Assembly (NCBI GenBank): GCA_965249045.1
Contig: OZ252213.1
Location: 1,488,001-1,552,000, forward strand
Direction: 5' to 3'
From: Nemesobacter sp965249045
Lineage (GTDB): Bacteria > Desulfobacterota_D > UBA1144 > Nemesobacterales > Nemesobacteraceae
DNA length: 64,000 bases
Within the stretch, counting starts at the first letter, position 1, and each line of letters begins with the position of its first letter. This document shows, one piece after another, positions 41,785 to 50,786 of the stretch. The position numbers were made by a program, and so were the translations under genes. The notes under the pieces are model-generated. The model had not been told where the DNA came from. It was given only the letters and a program-made list of their open reading frames with translations, and searched no databases.

Positions 41785-42956
41785 ACTTTACGCTCCTTTA
41801 AAACGGGACTTCTGGCGAAAAATAGAAAACCCAGGAATACCATAAGCGCTATTGAAACGAACATCGTCCTGAATCCGAAAAGCTCAGCTACCACTCCGAA
41901 AACAAAAGACCCCATCATTCCGCCGCCCGTGAATGAAACGCTACTTATGGCAAAAGCCTTGGCCCTCGCCTCCTTCGGATTAGATTCTATTATGATTGAA
42001 TATATTGAAGGATACACAAATCCGTGCGCGCAGCCGAAGATGATTCCAGAGAGAACAAGGAGTTTTACCTCGTGCACGAAACTCAGCATCAAAACACTCA
42101 GCCCCAGAAAGAAAACAAACGGGGAAGCAACCCTCCACTTCCCGTACCTGTCGGGAACCCAGCCGAGAAACACCCTGATCGCAAGCACCGAAACCGTGTA
42201 GGACAGGAAGTAAATGTGAAAGTTCTCTATGTTTATTGAAAGCGAAAAAATGGAAATGAAGTTAAGTGTCGTTATAAACGCCGCGCCGCATATAAAGAGC
42301 GTGGCGGAGGACACAAAAGTGGCTCTGTCCCGAAGACAGTCCGAGTAGCTTCGTACCCCGTCTTTTGGCGCCGCCATTTTTTTCCCCTCCCGGATCATAA
42401 AGGAAGCCCCAAGGCCCAGAAGCGCCGTAACGGTGAGAAAGAAAATGAAAAAATCAAAACCGAAATTTTTTATCAGAATGGAACCGACGTAAGGGGCAAT
42501 CGCATAGTTTATTATGGTGAAAACACCGTATATACCGAGTGCCTGTGCTCTTCTTTCCTCACTTGAGACATCGACCGTAAGCGCTCCCGCAGCGACAAAG
42601 AAAAGAGAGAAGGAACATCCGTGAACTATCCTTATGATGTAGTAGAGGTAATCGACCCTGTCTAAAAAGGCGAGCGGAAACGTTGAAGCGGCAAGCAGCC
42701 CAAACCCGAGCAGTACAAACAGCTTTTTGCCGTACCTGTCGGTTACCTGACCGGCATAAGGGGTAAGAAAAAGGGTGCTCAGTCCCGCGATGCCCATCAC
42801 GAATCCTACGATTTTTTCGGTTCCCCCCAGATCAAAAATTCTAATGGGCAGCAGGAGAAACGAATGAAAATTAAAGAAGTAAAGACACCCGAGAAAAGTT
42901 ACAAGAACAAAGCTCCTGTTAAGCAGGGGTGATGGGTTTTTCTGCGCATCGCTCAT
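41781..42956 (-). CDS. Major facilitator superfamily transporter
   Basis: Membrane transporter of 391 residues with about 12 predicted helices. The MFS loop signature appears as GQVTDRYGKK after helix 2 and again as GWVPDRYGKWR after helix 8. It begins 42 bases after the cytochrome gene and overlaps the thioesterase start. No residues point to a particular substrate; a drug or metabolite exporter is likely. Confidence 0.87.
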   Translation of the reverse strand: MSDAQKNPSPLLNRSFVLVTFLGCLYFFNFHSFLLLPIRIFDLGGTEKIVGFVMGIAGLSTLFLTPYAGQVTDRYGKKLFVLLGFGLLAASTFPLAFLDRVDYLYYIIRIVHGCSFSLFFVAAGALTVDVSSEERRAQALGIYGVFTIINYAIAPYVGSILIKNFGFDFFIFFLTVTALLGLGASFMIREGKKMAAPKDGVRSYSDCLRDRATFVSSATLFICGAAFITTLNFISIFSLSINIENFHIYFLSYTVSVLAIRVFLGWVPDRYGKWRVASPFVFFLGLSVLMLSFVHEVKLLVLSGIIFGCAHGFVYPSIYSIIIESNPKEARAKAFAISSVSFTGGGMMGSFVFGVVAELFGFRTMFVSIALMVFLGFLFFARSPVLKERKV

Positions 42957-42998
42957 TTTTCAGAAGAAAGAAGGATCCCTCCAGTCCGAAAACCGTTT

Positions 42999-44282
42999 TT
43001 ATTTCTCCGAGTCCATACTCGAAGATCTGTTTTTCCCGTAGAACAAATACATGATTCCTACGGCGGCAAAGATAAAAAAGAGTATCACGGGCAGATATTT
43101 GCTCAGGTAGCTTTTAAGAAAGGAAGCACTGGAAACAATTACAACAACGTTTCCGGGTTTCAAGCCGGATAACTCGTATTTCAAAAACGCCTCGTCGTGA
43201 ATCATGATCTCCTCTTCAACTGCTCCAGGCTGCTCAACCCGAATTCCAAGTCCAGTTTTTCTTATGAAGATGGCAAGATCGCCGACTTCATAGTCAAAGC
43301 CTATCGGGAATTTCCCTCCGATTTGCGAAAGAGGAAGAGAGTAGCCGAGAGCAATCCTTTTCATTCCCGGCAAAAAAGGAAGTTTGTTGTAGAGCTTTTC
43401 CCCCTTTCTCTCTATAGCTTCCGGATTGAGACCATCTGAGAAAGCAACATTTTCGGCCTCTTCGGGAATCGGAAAAACAAGGGTCGTCGTATCCGAGCCC
43501 GCCTGCTCTCCGGTAAAGACGGTGTCACCCGAATTCTCAAAAACATAAAGGGAGGTCACATTCACATTAGCGTCTCCGTTATCCGGGTAGATAATCACGT
43601 TTAGCGATAATAAAAAGATGTTCTCATCCGAACTCGTAGTATCGTAGATCGGGAGATCAAGGGTGATTCTGTCCTCTCCGGGAGGAAAGACCATCTTTCC
43701 CGAAACATACTGAACTCCCTGGTGAAAAAGCATGATCTCATAGCTTCTGTCCCACCCCAGAGAAGAAAAAGAGAACCTGCCCAGAGAATCCGATTTGGCG
43801 AAATATCGTTTTTCCTGCCTATCCCCCATGTATGAAATCAAAACGACATCCTGCCCCGCTTCAGGTTTATCCGTTGTGATGTTCTTTAGGTGACCCATTA
43901 CCGTACCGCTTTCCGAAAGACCAGGGGGAGGGGTGTAACCCAGAAGGTAATCGGCAACGCTGCGGGCATCAGTTCCTGAAAGATTCATTGGCGGCATCGG
44001 TGGGTAGCCGTCATTTATCGGTTTTTTCTTTCTTTCAGCGTAGATGTTTTCGGGGTCCTGTGCCCACTTGATCAGATCATCCCTTGAGTACCTCTCCCCT
44101 ACACCCAGAAGATCGGGACCTACGAACCTTCCCCTTCCAAGAGTATGGCATCTTACGCATTTCCCTTGCGTAAAAATTTCCTCGCCGGAGGACGGCACCT
44201 GTGCGGAAACGGAAATCTGCTGAAAAATAAGGAGAAAAAGGAATATGAAAACCGAAAAGCCAAACTTAAACACTTTTTTCAT
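42999..44282 (-). CDS. Monoheme cytochrome c with beta-rich domain and C-terminal membrane anchor
   Basis: A 427-residue exported protein. Signal peptide residues 5-28 (FGFSVFIFLFLLIFQQI) are followed by a class I cytochrome c domain: haem site GKCVRCHTLGRGR and likely axial Met in PPMPPMNLSGTDARSVADYL. Next comes a carboxypeptidase-regulatory-like beta sandwich (DSLGRFSFSSLGWD), a long beta-rich region, and a final helix (LPVILFFIFAAVGIMYLFYG). The start ATG 44282 is set by the signal peptide; the longer frame overlaps the HTH gene. It lies directly after the ccm operon and is a natural client. No named family is recognised for the whole architecture. Confidence 0.85.
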   Translation of the reverse strand: MKKVFKFGFSVFIFLFLLIFQQISVSAQVPSSGEEIFTQGKCVRCHTLGRGRFVGPDLLGVGERYSRDDLIKWAQDPENIYAERKKKPINDGYPPMPPMNLSGTDARSVADYLLGYTPPPGLSESGTVMGHLKNITTDKPEAGQDVVLISYMGDRQEKRYFAKSDSLGRFSFSSLGWDRSYEIMLFHQGVQYVSGKMVFPPGEDRITLDLPIYDTTSSDENIFLLSLNVIIYPDNGDANVNVTSLYVFENSGDTVFTGEQAGSDTTTLVFPIPEEAENVAFSDGLNPEAIERKGEKLYNKLPFLPGMKRIALGYSLPLSQIGGKFPIGFDYEVGDLAIFIRKTGLGIRVEQPGAVEEEIMIHDEAFLKYELSGLKPGNVVVIVSSASFLKSYLSKYLPVILFFIFAAVGIMYLFYGKNRSSSMDSEK

Positions 44283-44367
44283 AACCGTTTTATTCACTGC
44301 AGTTTTGAGAGCAGTTTGGACATAAAATAAAACTCTCACAATTCCTGAGGCCATGGTTTGATTGTAT

Positions 44368-44727
44368 CTACGGTGCTGCAACGCTAATCCTGCCTTGTCG
44401 CCCTAAACGAGATTCCCGAATAACGATTTCCACGTCTCTTCCCAGTAACGTCAAGAGACGCAGGAGCTGGTCTACGGAGTAATCGCGAAAATTCCCCCTC
44501 AGGAGCCGGGAGACATCAGGTTGAGACAGCCCCAGCAGTTTCGCTGCATCGACCTGCTTCAGTTTGCGACGGCGAATAATCTCGTCAATTCGGGTAACGA
44601 GTTCTGCCTTTAAAAGATGCACCTCAGCTTCGGAACAGCCCAGATCCGCAAATACATTACCGCTACCATGTTCGATATTCGTTTCCTCGGTTTTCATTGA
44701 TCTGACCTTCATCATGCGTATTTCCAT
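44368..44727 (-). CDS. Solitary HTH antitoxin-like protein (HigA/HTH_37 type)
   Basis: A 119-residue protein of the XRE type seen as the antitoxin of RelE/HigB-like pairs: GSGNVFADLGCSEAEVHLLKAEL, then the HTH KLKQVDAAKLLGLSQPDVSRLLRG. No toxin gene is present. CcmI ends 29 bases upstream and the cytochrome gene follows downstream. It may be an orphan antitoxin or a regulator acquired inside the cytochrome locus. The exact start among several ATG codons (44727, 44715, 44712, 44697) is uncertain. Confidence 0.8.
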   Translation of the reverse strand: MEIRMMKVRSMKTEETNIEHGSGNVFADLGCSEAEVHLLKAELVTRIDEIIRRRKLKQVDAAKLLGLSQPDVSRLLRGNFRDYSVDQLLRLLTLLGRDVEIVIRESRLGRQGRISVAAP

Positions 44728-44756
44728 AACGCCGTTTTTCTCATGTTTCGTGCAGT

Positions 44757-45110
44757 TTACGAAGCCGAAGACTCAAAAGGAGACGTTTTCATTTCCTCTT
44801 CGGCTTTTTCGTTTTTCTCCGACGATTGAAGTTCCGAGATGAGCTTCGTAACGCTCGCCGCTTTCTCCTTGTACTTTGAGATAAGTTCGGCGTAGTCCTG
44901 CTCGTTGAGCTTCCCCATATCCCGGTCAAGCTCTATATCCTTTATGGAGGAGTAATAAAGATCCCTTCTCTCGTAAAGCTGCTCGAGACGGTCAACCTCG
45001 AGGCTATCTGACGTGACCAGTCCCCCTTTCCTGCGACCCAGGAAAAGTGGATAAACGGTGAAAACCGAGACCAGCACCACAAGCAGAAGAGAAATTACGT
45101 ATTCACTCAC
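44757..45110 (-). CDS. ccmI: CcmI-like cytochrome c maturation protein (short form)
   Basis: A 117-residue membrane protein. An N-terminal helix (VISLLLVVLVSVFTVYPLFL) is followed by a coiled-coil-prone region (EVDRLEQLYERRDLYYSSIKD) like the first domain of CcmI. The periplasmic TPR domain of full-length CcmI is absent. The GTG start overlaps the ccmF stop by 8 bases. Likely a partner of the haem ligation complex. Confidence 0.75.
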   Translation of the reverse strand: MSEYVISLLLVVLVSVFTVYPLFLGRRKGGLVTSDSLEVDRLEQLYERRDLYYSSIKDIELDRDMGKLNEQDYAELISKYKEKAASVTKLISELQSSEKNEKAEEEMKTSPFESSAS

Positions 45111-47064
45111 GCGTTAAACTCCTTTCTCTTCGTCCCTCAGGCCACATGGTGACAATCGCTCCCAAGACGATAACAAGGCCTCCCGCCCATATCCAGTTCA
45201 CCATCGGGTTAAGAAGAGCCCTTATGTTCACCTTTCCGCTTCGGTCAACCTCTGAGAGTATAAGATAAAGATCATCTCTAAAAGTGGAACGAAGCGCGAC
45301 CTCGGTTTCCTGGTTTATCTCCCTGTTCCCCTCGTATTTGTAGATATTTTTTTCGGGATACATGGTCGCAACGCTCTTTCCATTATTCTGAATCGAGAGT
45401 TCCGCTGAAAATCCGTCCTTAGCGTCGTTTGAAACATAGCGCACTCCACGGAAAACCAGATCATATCTTCCGAGAGAAAAGGAATCTCCCTCGCCCAAAA
45501 CGACCTCCTTCTGAGTAACGAAAAGCGAAGAGGCCGTGATTCCTATTACAAGCAGCACCACTCCCAGATGAACTATATAGCCGCCGTAGCGCCTGCGGTT
45601 CTTCGAGACCAGATTAAAAAATGCCGAAACCGGGTTCTCTCCCTTCCCGCTGCGTACCCTTATACCTCTGAAATATTCCTGAAACACTGTCGCGGCAACA
45701 AATCCGCAGAGCGCGAAACTCAAAAGCCCTACCGGTTCCCTCATCCCGGAGACAACAAGGGTCAGGAGAACCACCAGAAAAACCACCGCGGGAAAAACGA
45801 AATTTCTCTTGAGGTTTGCCGTAGAAGCCTTTTTCCAGGATATAAGAGGGCCTATCCCCATCAGCAGGATAAGCACAAGTCCTATGGGCACTCCGACCGA
45901 GTTGAAATAAGGAGGACCGACGAGGATCTTCTTCCCCGTGAAAGCCTCTGAGAGTACGGGGAAAATCGTTCCCAGAAACACGGTAAACGCCGCCGCCAGA
46001 AAAAGAAGATTGTTAAACAGAAAGGCGCTTTCTCTTGAAAGCACCGAATCGAATCTCTCTTCGCTTTCGAGTTTCTTTGACCTGTAGGCGAGAAGAGCGA
46101 AGGAGAAAAGGAGTATGAAGATCATAAAACCGAGAAAAAGCGGACCTATATCGGAGCGTGCAAATGAGTGAACCGAGGACACTATGCCGCTTCTGGTTAT
46201 AAAAGTGCCGAATATGGAGAGAAAGAAGGTGATTATAAGCAGAATCATGTTCCATTTCTTAAGCATCGCCTTTCTCTCCTGAATCATAACGGAGTGAAGA
46301 AACGCCGTTCCCGCAAGCCACGGCATAAACGCGGCGTTTTCAACCGGGTCCCATGCCCAGTACCCTCCCCAGCCGAGTTCAAGATAAGCCCATCTGGCTC
46401 CGAGAAGAAGCCCCGCGGAGAGAAACATCCAGGAAAAAAGGGCGTATTTTCTTGAGTTCCTTATCCACTCATCCCCAAGGCGTCCGCTCAGCAAAGCTGC
46501 TATGCCAAAAGCAAAAGGTATCGTGATCCCCACGTATCCCACATAAAGAGTGATCGGGTGAATCGCCATGTATCCGTTTTGAAGAATCGGATTAAGCCCC
46601 CTTCCTTCCCCGACTGCCAGGCCAAGCTTCTCGAAGGGATCTTCCACGTAGGTTATGAGGAAAAGAAAGAAAAGAGAAACGGCGCATAAAACGATGTTTA
46701 CGTAAGGGTCCCCGCCCTTTTTTTTACTTCTAAGGACGACAAAAGACACATACAGGGAAAGAATAAGACTCCAGAGGAGCAAAGAGCCCGCCTGCCCGGC
46801 CCAAAGAGCCGTCACCCTGTATATTACGGGAAGGTCGGTGCTTGTGTTAAGCGCTACGTATCTGAGCGAGAAATCAAGCGTTACAAGCTCATAAACGAGA
46901 CAACATGCCGCGACCAGAAGAAGGAAGGTGACCGAGACAAGGCCGTTTCCGCCGCTTTGAGCAAACGCGCGGCTCCCCGTTCTCGCGGCAACAGTGCACG
47001 CGGCAAGACTGTAGATGGTAATAAAGAAGGAGAGAAGTATGGCTATACTTCCAAGATCAGACAT
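45103..47064 (-). CDS. ccmF: Cytochrome c haem lyase subunit CcmF
   Basis: Large inner-membrane protein that joins haem to apocytochrome c. The 653 residues contain many helices and the tryptophan-rich haem-handling motif GWGGYWAWDPVENAAFMPW at residues 231-249. Conserved histidines lie in GYMAIHPITLY and FLHSVMIQ, and there is a C-terminal periplasmic domain. It starts 2 bases after ccmE and overlaps ccmI. Confidence 0.95.
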   Translation of the reverse strand: MSDLGSIAILLSFFITIYSLAACTVAARTGSRAFAQSGGNGLVSVTFLLLVAACCLVYELVTLDFSLRYVALNTSTDLPVIYRVTALWAGQAGSLLLWSLILSLYVSFVVLRSKKKGGDPYVNIVLCAVSLFFLFLITYVEDPFEKLGLAVGEGRGLNPILQNGYMAIHPITLYVGYVGITIPFAFGIAALLSGRLGDEWIRNSRKYALFSWMFLSAGLLLGARWAYLELGWGGYWAWDPVENAAFMPWLAGTAFLHSVMIQERKAMLKKWNMILLIITFFLSIFGTFITRSGIVSSVHSFARSDIGPLFLGFMIFILLFSFALLAYRSKKLESEERFDSVLSRESAFLFNNLLFLAAAFTVFLGTIFPVLSEAFTGKKILVGPPYFNSVGVPIGLVLILLMGIGPLISWKKASTANLKRNFVFPAVVFLVVLLTLVVSGMREPVGLLSFALCGFVAATVFQEYFRGIRVRSGKGENPVSAFFNLVSKNRRRYGGYIVHLGVVLLVIGITASSLFVTQKEVVLGEGDSFSLGRYDLVFRGVRYVSNDAKDGFSAELSIQNNGKSVATMYPEKNIYKYEGNREINQETEVALRSTFRDDLYLILSEVDRSGKVNIRALLNPMVNWIWAGGLVIVLGAIVTMWPEGRRERSLTRE

Positions 47065-47066
47065 TT

Positions 47067-47477
47067 TTAACCTTTTTTTCTCTGGTAGGGAGCTTCGTCG
47101 GATTCATATTTAGTGGGGCATTTTGCAAGCAGCAGGTCCGCCACAAAAACGTTATCGCTGGAAAGTTTCCCTTCAACGACCGCCTCAACCCCGTCTGTGA
47201 ATATGTCCGGGATTATACCGTCATACTCAACGTCAAGTTGGCCCTCGCCCGCTTCGATAGTGAACCGAAGAGAGTCGCTGAGTTCGTTTTGGATTGAGCC
47301 GTGAACCACTGTTCCCGAAACCCTTACCTTCTGTCCGTAAATGCGCGGGACATCCTCCAGCAGTTCGTCAACTGTTATATAGTAGACCATGGAATCCCTG
47401 ACCCCCGCAAAGACAAGCCAGGAAATCAAAGACAGTATCACGAGAAGAGGCAGAATGAATTTGAGTTTACCCTTCAA
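47067..47477 (-). CDS. ccmE: Haem chaperone CcmE, cysteine type
   Basis: Periplasmic haem carrier with an N-terminal anchor (residues 6-25) and an OB-fold domain (YGQKVRVSGTVVHGSI). In most CcmE proteins haem is bound to a His in an H-X3-Y motif. Here the site reads AKCPTKYESDEAP with Cys120 and Tyr124, the C-X3-Y variant known from some delta-proteobacteria and archaea. The gene starts with a TTG that overlaps the ccmD stop. The 136-residue length is normal. Confidence 0.93.
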   Translation of the reverse strand: MKGKLKFILPLLVILSLISWLVFAGVRDSMVYYITVDELLEDVPRIYGQKVRVSGTVVHGSIQNELSDSLRFTIEAGEGQLDVEYDGIIPDIFTDGVEAVVEGKLSSDNVFVADLLLAKCPTKYESDEAPYQRKKG

Positions 47478-47614
47478 CCCTCACCTCCGCTTTCAGGATC
47501 GTTTCCGCTCAGAAGAAGCTTTTTCCTTACGGAAGCCGACTTTGCCCGCAGGTAAAGGACATAAGCGATAAGAGAGCCCCAAACCACTATGTTTGACCAG
47601 AGAAGATATTCCAT
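47474..47614 (-). CDS. ccmD: CcmD-like small membrane protein
   Basis: A 46-residue protein: one membrane helix (YLLWSNIVVWGSLIAYVLYL) followed by a basic and then polar tail. Small size, single helix and position between ccmC and ccmE match CcmD, which helps release haem-loaded CcmE from the CcmABC complex. Its ATG at 47614 follows the ccmC stop by 6 bases and its stop overlaps the ccmE TTG. Confidence 0.85.
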   Translation of the reverse strand: MEYLLWSNIVVWGSLIAYVLYLRAKSASVRKKLLLSGNDPESGGEG

Positions 47615-47620
47615 CGCAGA

Positions 47621-48280
47621 TTACCCGCCTCGCCCAGCCCGGGCGTAAAGCGCATTTTCCATATTCATTATCCTTATTCTCTCTCCAAGAAGTAAAAGGA
47701 AAAGAAGCGTGAATCCCAGCAACACAACCAAAAGAGTGTGCATCATGGCGGGGTCTATTCCCCCTCCCCCCGGTCCGAAAACCACGGGAGATATTCCTCT
47801 TTTTATACGGGCCGAAACATAGACCACGGGAAGATCCACGAAGGCTATTATGGCGAATATGGCCGAGTACCTGGCCTTTTTCCCCCGCCCGCCGGCGCCT
47901 GAGCGCAAAACCAGATAAACAGCGTAGAGGATCCATAGGATAAACGTGGTCGTCAACTGCGGGTCCCATGTCCACCATGTTCCCCAGACCGGTTTTGCCC
48001 ATATGCTGCCGGTAATGATCGTAAGGGTAAGAAACAGCACGCCTATCTCGGCCGAGCAATAGGCAAGAGTATCCCATTTCGCCGTCTCCTTTGCGAGATA
48101 GTAGATGCTAGCCACGAAGACCACAGTAAACGCCACCGTAGCGGCCCAGACAGTACCCATGTGGAAATAGAAGATTCTCTGCACATGGCCCATAACAACC
48201 TCTGTAGGCGCATAAAAAAGCGTCATCCAAGTGCCAAGAACCATCAGCGCGAACGTCAGGAAAAACAGTATTTTTCGCAT
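47621..48280 (-). CDS. ccmC: Haem handling protein CcmC
   Basis: Inner-membrane protein of 219 residues with six helices that loads haem onto CcmE. The tryptophan-rich motif WGTWWTWDPQLTTTFILW begins at residue 99. Candidate haem-ligand histidines lie in MGHVQRIFYFH (residues 32 and 40) and in a later loop. It is in the middle of the ccm operon, 27 bases after ccmB. Confidence 0.94.
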   Translation of the reverse strand: MRKILFFLTFALMVLGTWMTLFYAPTEVVMGHVQRIFYFHMGTVWAATVAFTVVFVASIYYLAKETAKWDTLAYCSAEIGVLFLTLTIITGSIWAKPVWGTWWTWDPQLTTTFILWILYAVYLVLRSGAGGRGKKARYSAIFAIIAFVDLPVVYVSARIKRGISPVVFGPGGGGIDPAMMHTLLVVLLGFTLLFLLLLGERIRIMNMENALYARAGRGG

Positions 48281-48307
48281 TTTTTAAAAGTTTTAAAAGA
48301 GAACGGG

Positions 48308-49006
48308 TCAGTCCCCGCTATCCTCAATAAGATACTCAAACAAAATAGAGCATAAAAGGACGAAGATTATATCGAAGGAAACCAGCACCTGCAAAGAAAA
48401 AGCGTAGTAGCTTGGGGGTCTTCCTTCCAGTATTGCAGAGCATATTCCGACCGAGGTTATCACGACAGGTATGATGAGGGGAAAAACCAGGAGGGGAAGC
48501 ATCATGTCGCGAAGCTTGGTATTAATAGCCATCGAAGAAAAAAAAGTGCCGAGTGACACGAACCCTATAGTTCCGAGAACCATAACCCCAAGAAAAGGAA
48601 GTACGGAACCCGTCAGGGAAAGTGAGATTCCTTTTGCGTCAAAGAGGAAAAACAGAAGGAAAAGCGGGAGTATGAAAAGCTCCGAAACCAGAACCATAAC
48701 AACATTTGAAAGCAGCTTTCCAAGATAGATGCAGCTTCTGCTTACAGGGGTCAGAAGAAGAAACGCAAATGCGTTATTTTCCTTTTCAAGCGAAAAAGAT
48801 CTTCCAAGAGCCAGAAGCCCCGAAAAGATAAAAGTTATCCATACCACGGCCGAGACCGTCCGCAAATCAACATCCGAGCGGAATTCAAACGCGACATTGA
48901 AAACCAGAAGAAGCAGTAGCGAGAATACAAACATAGTTGGGAATATCTGCTTTGAACGCCACTCCACCAGGAAGTCTTTTCTGAATATAAGAATTATCTT
49001 CCTCAC
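48308..49006 (-). CDS. ccmB: ABC transporter permease CcmB
   Basis: Membrane subunit of the CcmAB transporter, which releases CcmE-haem. About 232 residues and six helices, with PTMFVFSLLLLLVFNVAF and the SRSCIYLGKLL segment. I prefer the GTG at 49006, which overlaps the ccmA stop (GTGA) and gives the family-like start RKIILIFRKDFLVEWR; a longer frame begins at 49030. Confidence 0.92.
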   Translation of the reverse strand: MRKIILIFRKDFLVEWRSKQIFPTMFVFSLLLLLVFNVAFEFRSDVDLRTVSAVVWITFIFSGLLALGRSFSLEKENNAFAFLLLTPVSRSCIYLGKLLSNVVMVLVSELFILPLFLLFFLFDAKGISLSLTGSVLPFLGVMVLGTIGFVSLGTFFSSMAINTKLRDMMLPLLVFPLIIPVVITSVGICSAILEGRPPSYYAFSLQVLVSFDIIFVLLCSILFEYLIEDSGD

Positions 49007-49725
49007 TCCCCGCCCCCGCTTCTGACGCAAGACATGTAGATATCCTGAAATTCATCCCGAGTGGGCTTCTGCGAAGAGGTGTATACCAGCTCTCCGTGGT
49101 CAAGAATCGCGACTTTATCGCATAGCGAAAGCCCCTCGTAGACGTTATGGGTCGTCATAACTATGGTCTTGTCCGCTTTCATTGAACCGAGGATTGAGGT
49201 GAGAATGGCGGCTCCGCCGTAATCAAGTCCGCTGTACGGTTCATCCAGAAAAAGTATCCGAGGGTCGTGAAGAAGTGTCCTGGCGATAGCCAGGCGCTGG
49301 CGCGTTCCGAAAGAAAGGGTACTTACAAGCGCATCTTTTTTAGGATAGAGCTCTACCCTCTGAAGAATATCAGAGCACCTATCCCCAAGATCCGCCAACT
49401 CATAGAACGCACCTATAAATTCAAGGTTCTCCCGGGCGGTAAGGTTTTCATAAAGCATCGTGTTATGGGAAATGAATCCTATCAGTCTCCTTATTCGCTG
49501 CTTTTCCCTGGAAACGTCAAAACCTGCTACGAAGACCTCTCCACCGCCGGGTTTTATGAACGTAGAAAGGATGGAAAGCAAGGTGGATTTGCCGGCACCG
49601 TTGGGACCGAAAACCGTGAGAAATTCACCTGCACCGACGGCAAGATCAACTCCCATTAACACGGGAAAGAACCCGAACTCCTTCTCAAGCCCCCTGGCTT
49701 CTATCTCAAAGGCATCGCGTCGCAT
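49003..49725 (-). CDS. ccmA: ABC transporter ATP-binding protein CcmA
   Basis: ATPase of the CcmAB complex. The 240 residues show Walker A GPNGAGKST, signature SFGTRQRLAIARTLL, Walker B ILFLDEPYSGLD and the switch His in MTTHNVYE. ATG 49725 lies directly after the epimerase stop and has a GGAAAAGGGAAA purine run before it; a start at 49761 would overlap the epimerase gene. Confidence 0.92.
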   Translation of the reverse strand: MRRDAFEIEARGLEKEFGFFPVLMGVDLAVGAGEFLTVFGPNGAGKSTLLSILSTFIKPGGGEVFVAGFDVSREKQRIRRLIGFISHNTMLYENLTARENLEFIGAFYELADLGDRCSDILQRVELYPKKDALVSTLSFGTRQRLAIARTLLHDPRILFLDEPYSGLDYGGAAILTSILGSMKADKTIVMTTHNVYEGLSLCDKVAILDHGELVYTSSQKPTRDEFQDIYMSCVRSGGGE

Positions 49726-49726
49726 A

Positions 49727-50782
49727 TCATTTCCCTTTTCCAAGGAGTTTTTCATAGCCACCGATCTCTGAGATCCACTCAGAAAGCCCTTTCATTCCCA
49801 CCTCATAACCGCACACGGGTTCATACCCCAGGTCCCTTCTGGCTTTTTCTATGCTGTAGGTCCTGCTTTTCGAAAGAGCGGAGACACCAAAGCGGGTAAG
49901 CACGGGCGGGGTCTCCGACCGCCTGAGTTCGAAGATTTTCTCAAGAAGAAATGCGATCGCATACCCAAGTGTATAGGGTATGGTGATTCCCGGCTTCCAC
50001 TCAATTCCTATTGACGAGAGCTGATCTGAGACAAAACGGGGGTTATCAATACGCACCCCGTCGTTTATAAAGTAGATGTTGCCCGCCCCGGTGTGAGAGC
50101 GAGCTGAGAGCACCGCGGCGTGAACAAGATTAAGGACGTGGCACGGGGAAACAATTTTCCTGTTAAAACCCATGTTAACCAGGATCCCCTTCAAACAGGC
50201 ATCGGCTATTCTTGGAAGTATGACCGTGTCGCCGGCTCCCCAGACGTTTGAAGGTCTTAATATGACTGTTTCCAAGCCTCCTCGTCCGTTATATTCTCTC
50301 ACAAGTTTCTCGGATAAAGCCTTGGTTTCATTATAGAAATTGTGGTGGCTTTGGGGATAAGGATAGGTCTCGTCTACCTCCTCGAGATCAACAGTTCCCA
50401 GAAAAGAAGCGTTCCAGATCACTGTAGAGGAACTCATGTAGACAAACCTTTTCACCCCCGCTTCACGCGAAGAGTCAAGAAGCGTTTTCGTCGCCTCCAC
50501 GTTCTGTCTGAAAAAATCATCCCTAGGCCCCCAGTCAGAAACCTTGGAAGCAAGATGAAAAACGTAATCGCACCCTTCGGGAAAAGCCCGAAGCGACTTT
50601 GAGTCACAGAGATCCCCGTGGATAAGCTCCGCACCCAGAGAGCGCAGTTTCTCGGTATCGCTTGTTTCTCTTACGAGACATTTTATCGCAAATCCGTCGT
50701 CTGTAAGCTTTTCGGCAAGCCTGCCGCCTATAAAACCCGTTGCCCCGGTTATCCCCGCTTTTATCTTTTCGGAAGTTCCCAT
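49727..50782 (-). CDS. NAD(P)-dependent epimerase/dehydratase (extended SDR)
   Basis: Extended short-chain dehydrogenase of about 351 residues. The cofactor motif GITGATGFIGGRLAEKL lies near the N-terminus. YVFHLASKVSDWG follows, then the catalytic region YMSSSTVIW with Tyr-X3-Lys in FYNETKALSE. It resembles sterol dehydrogenase/HpnA-like proteins. It sits directly upstream of ccmA, with only a TA between stop and start, so it is part of the ccm transcript. Substrate unknown. Confidence 0.88.
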   Translation of the reverse strand: MGTSEKIKAGITGATGFIGGRLAEKLTDDGFAIKCLVRETSDTEKLRSLGAELIHGDLCDSKSLRAFPEGCDYVFHLASKVSDWGPRDDFFRQNVEATKTLLDSSREAGVKRFVYMSSSTVIWNASFLGTVDLEEVDETYPYPQSHHNFYNETKALSEKLVREYNGRGGLETVILRPSNVWGAGDTVILPRIADACLKGILVNMGFNRKIVSPCHVLNLVHAAVLSARSHTGAGNIYFINDGVRIDNPRFVSDQLSSIGIEWKPGITIPYTLGYAIAFLLEKIFELRRSETPPVLTRFGVSALSKSRTYSIEKARRDLGYEPVCGYEVGMKGLSEWISEIGGYEKLLGKGK

Positions 50783-50786
50783 CAGC

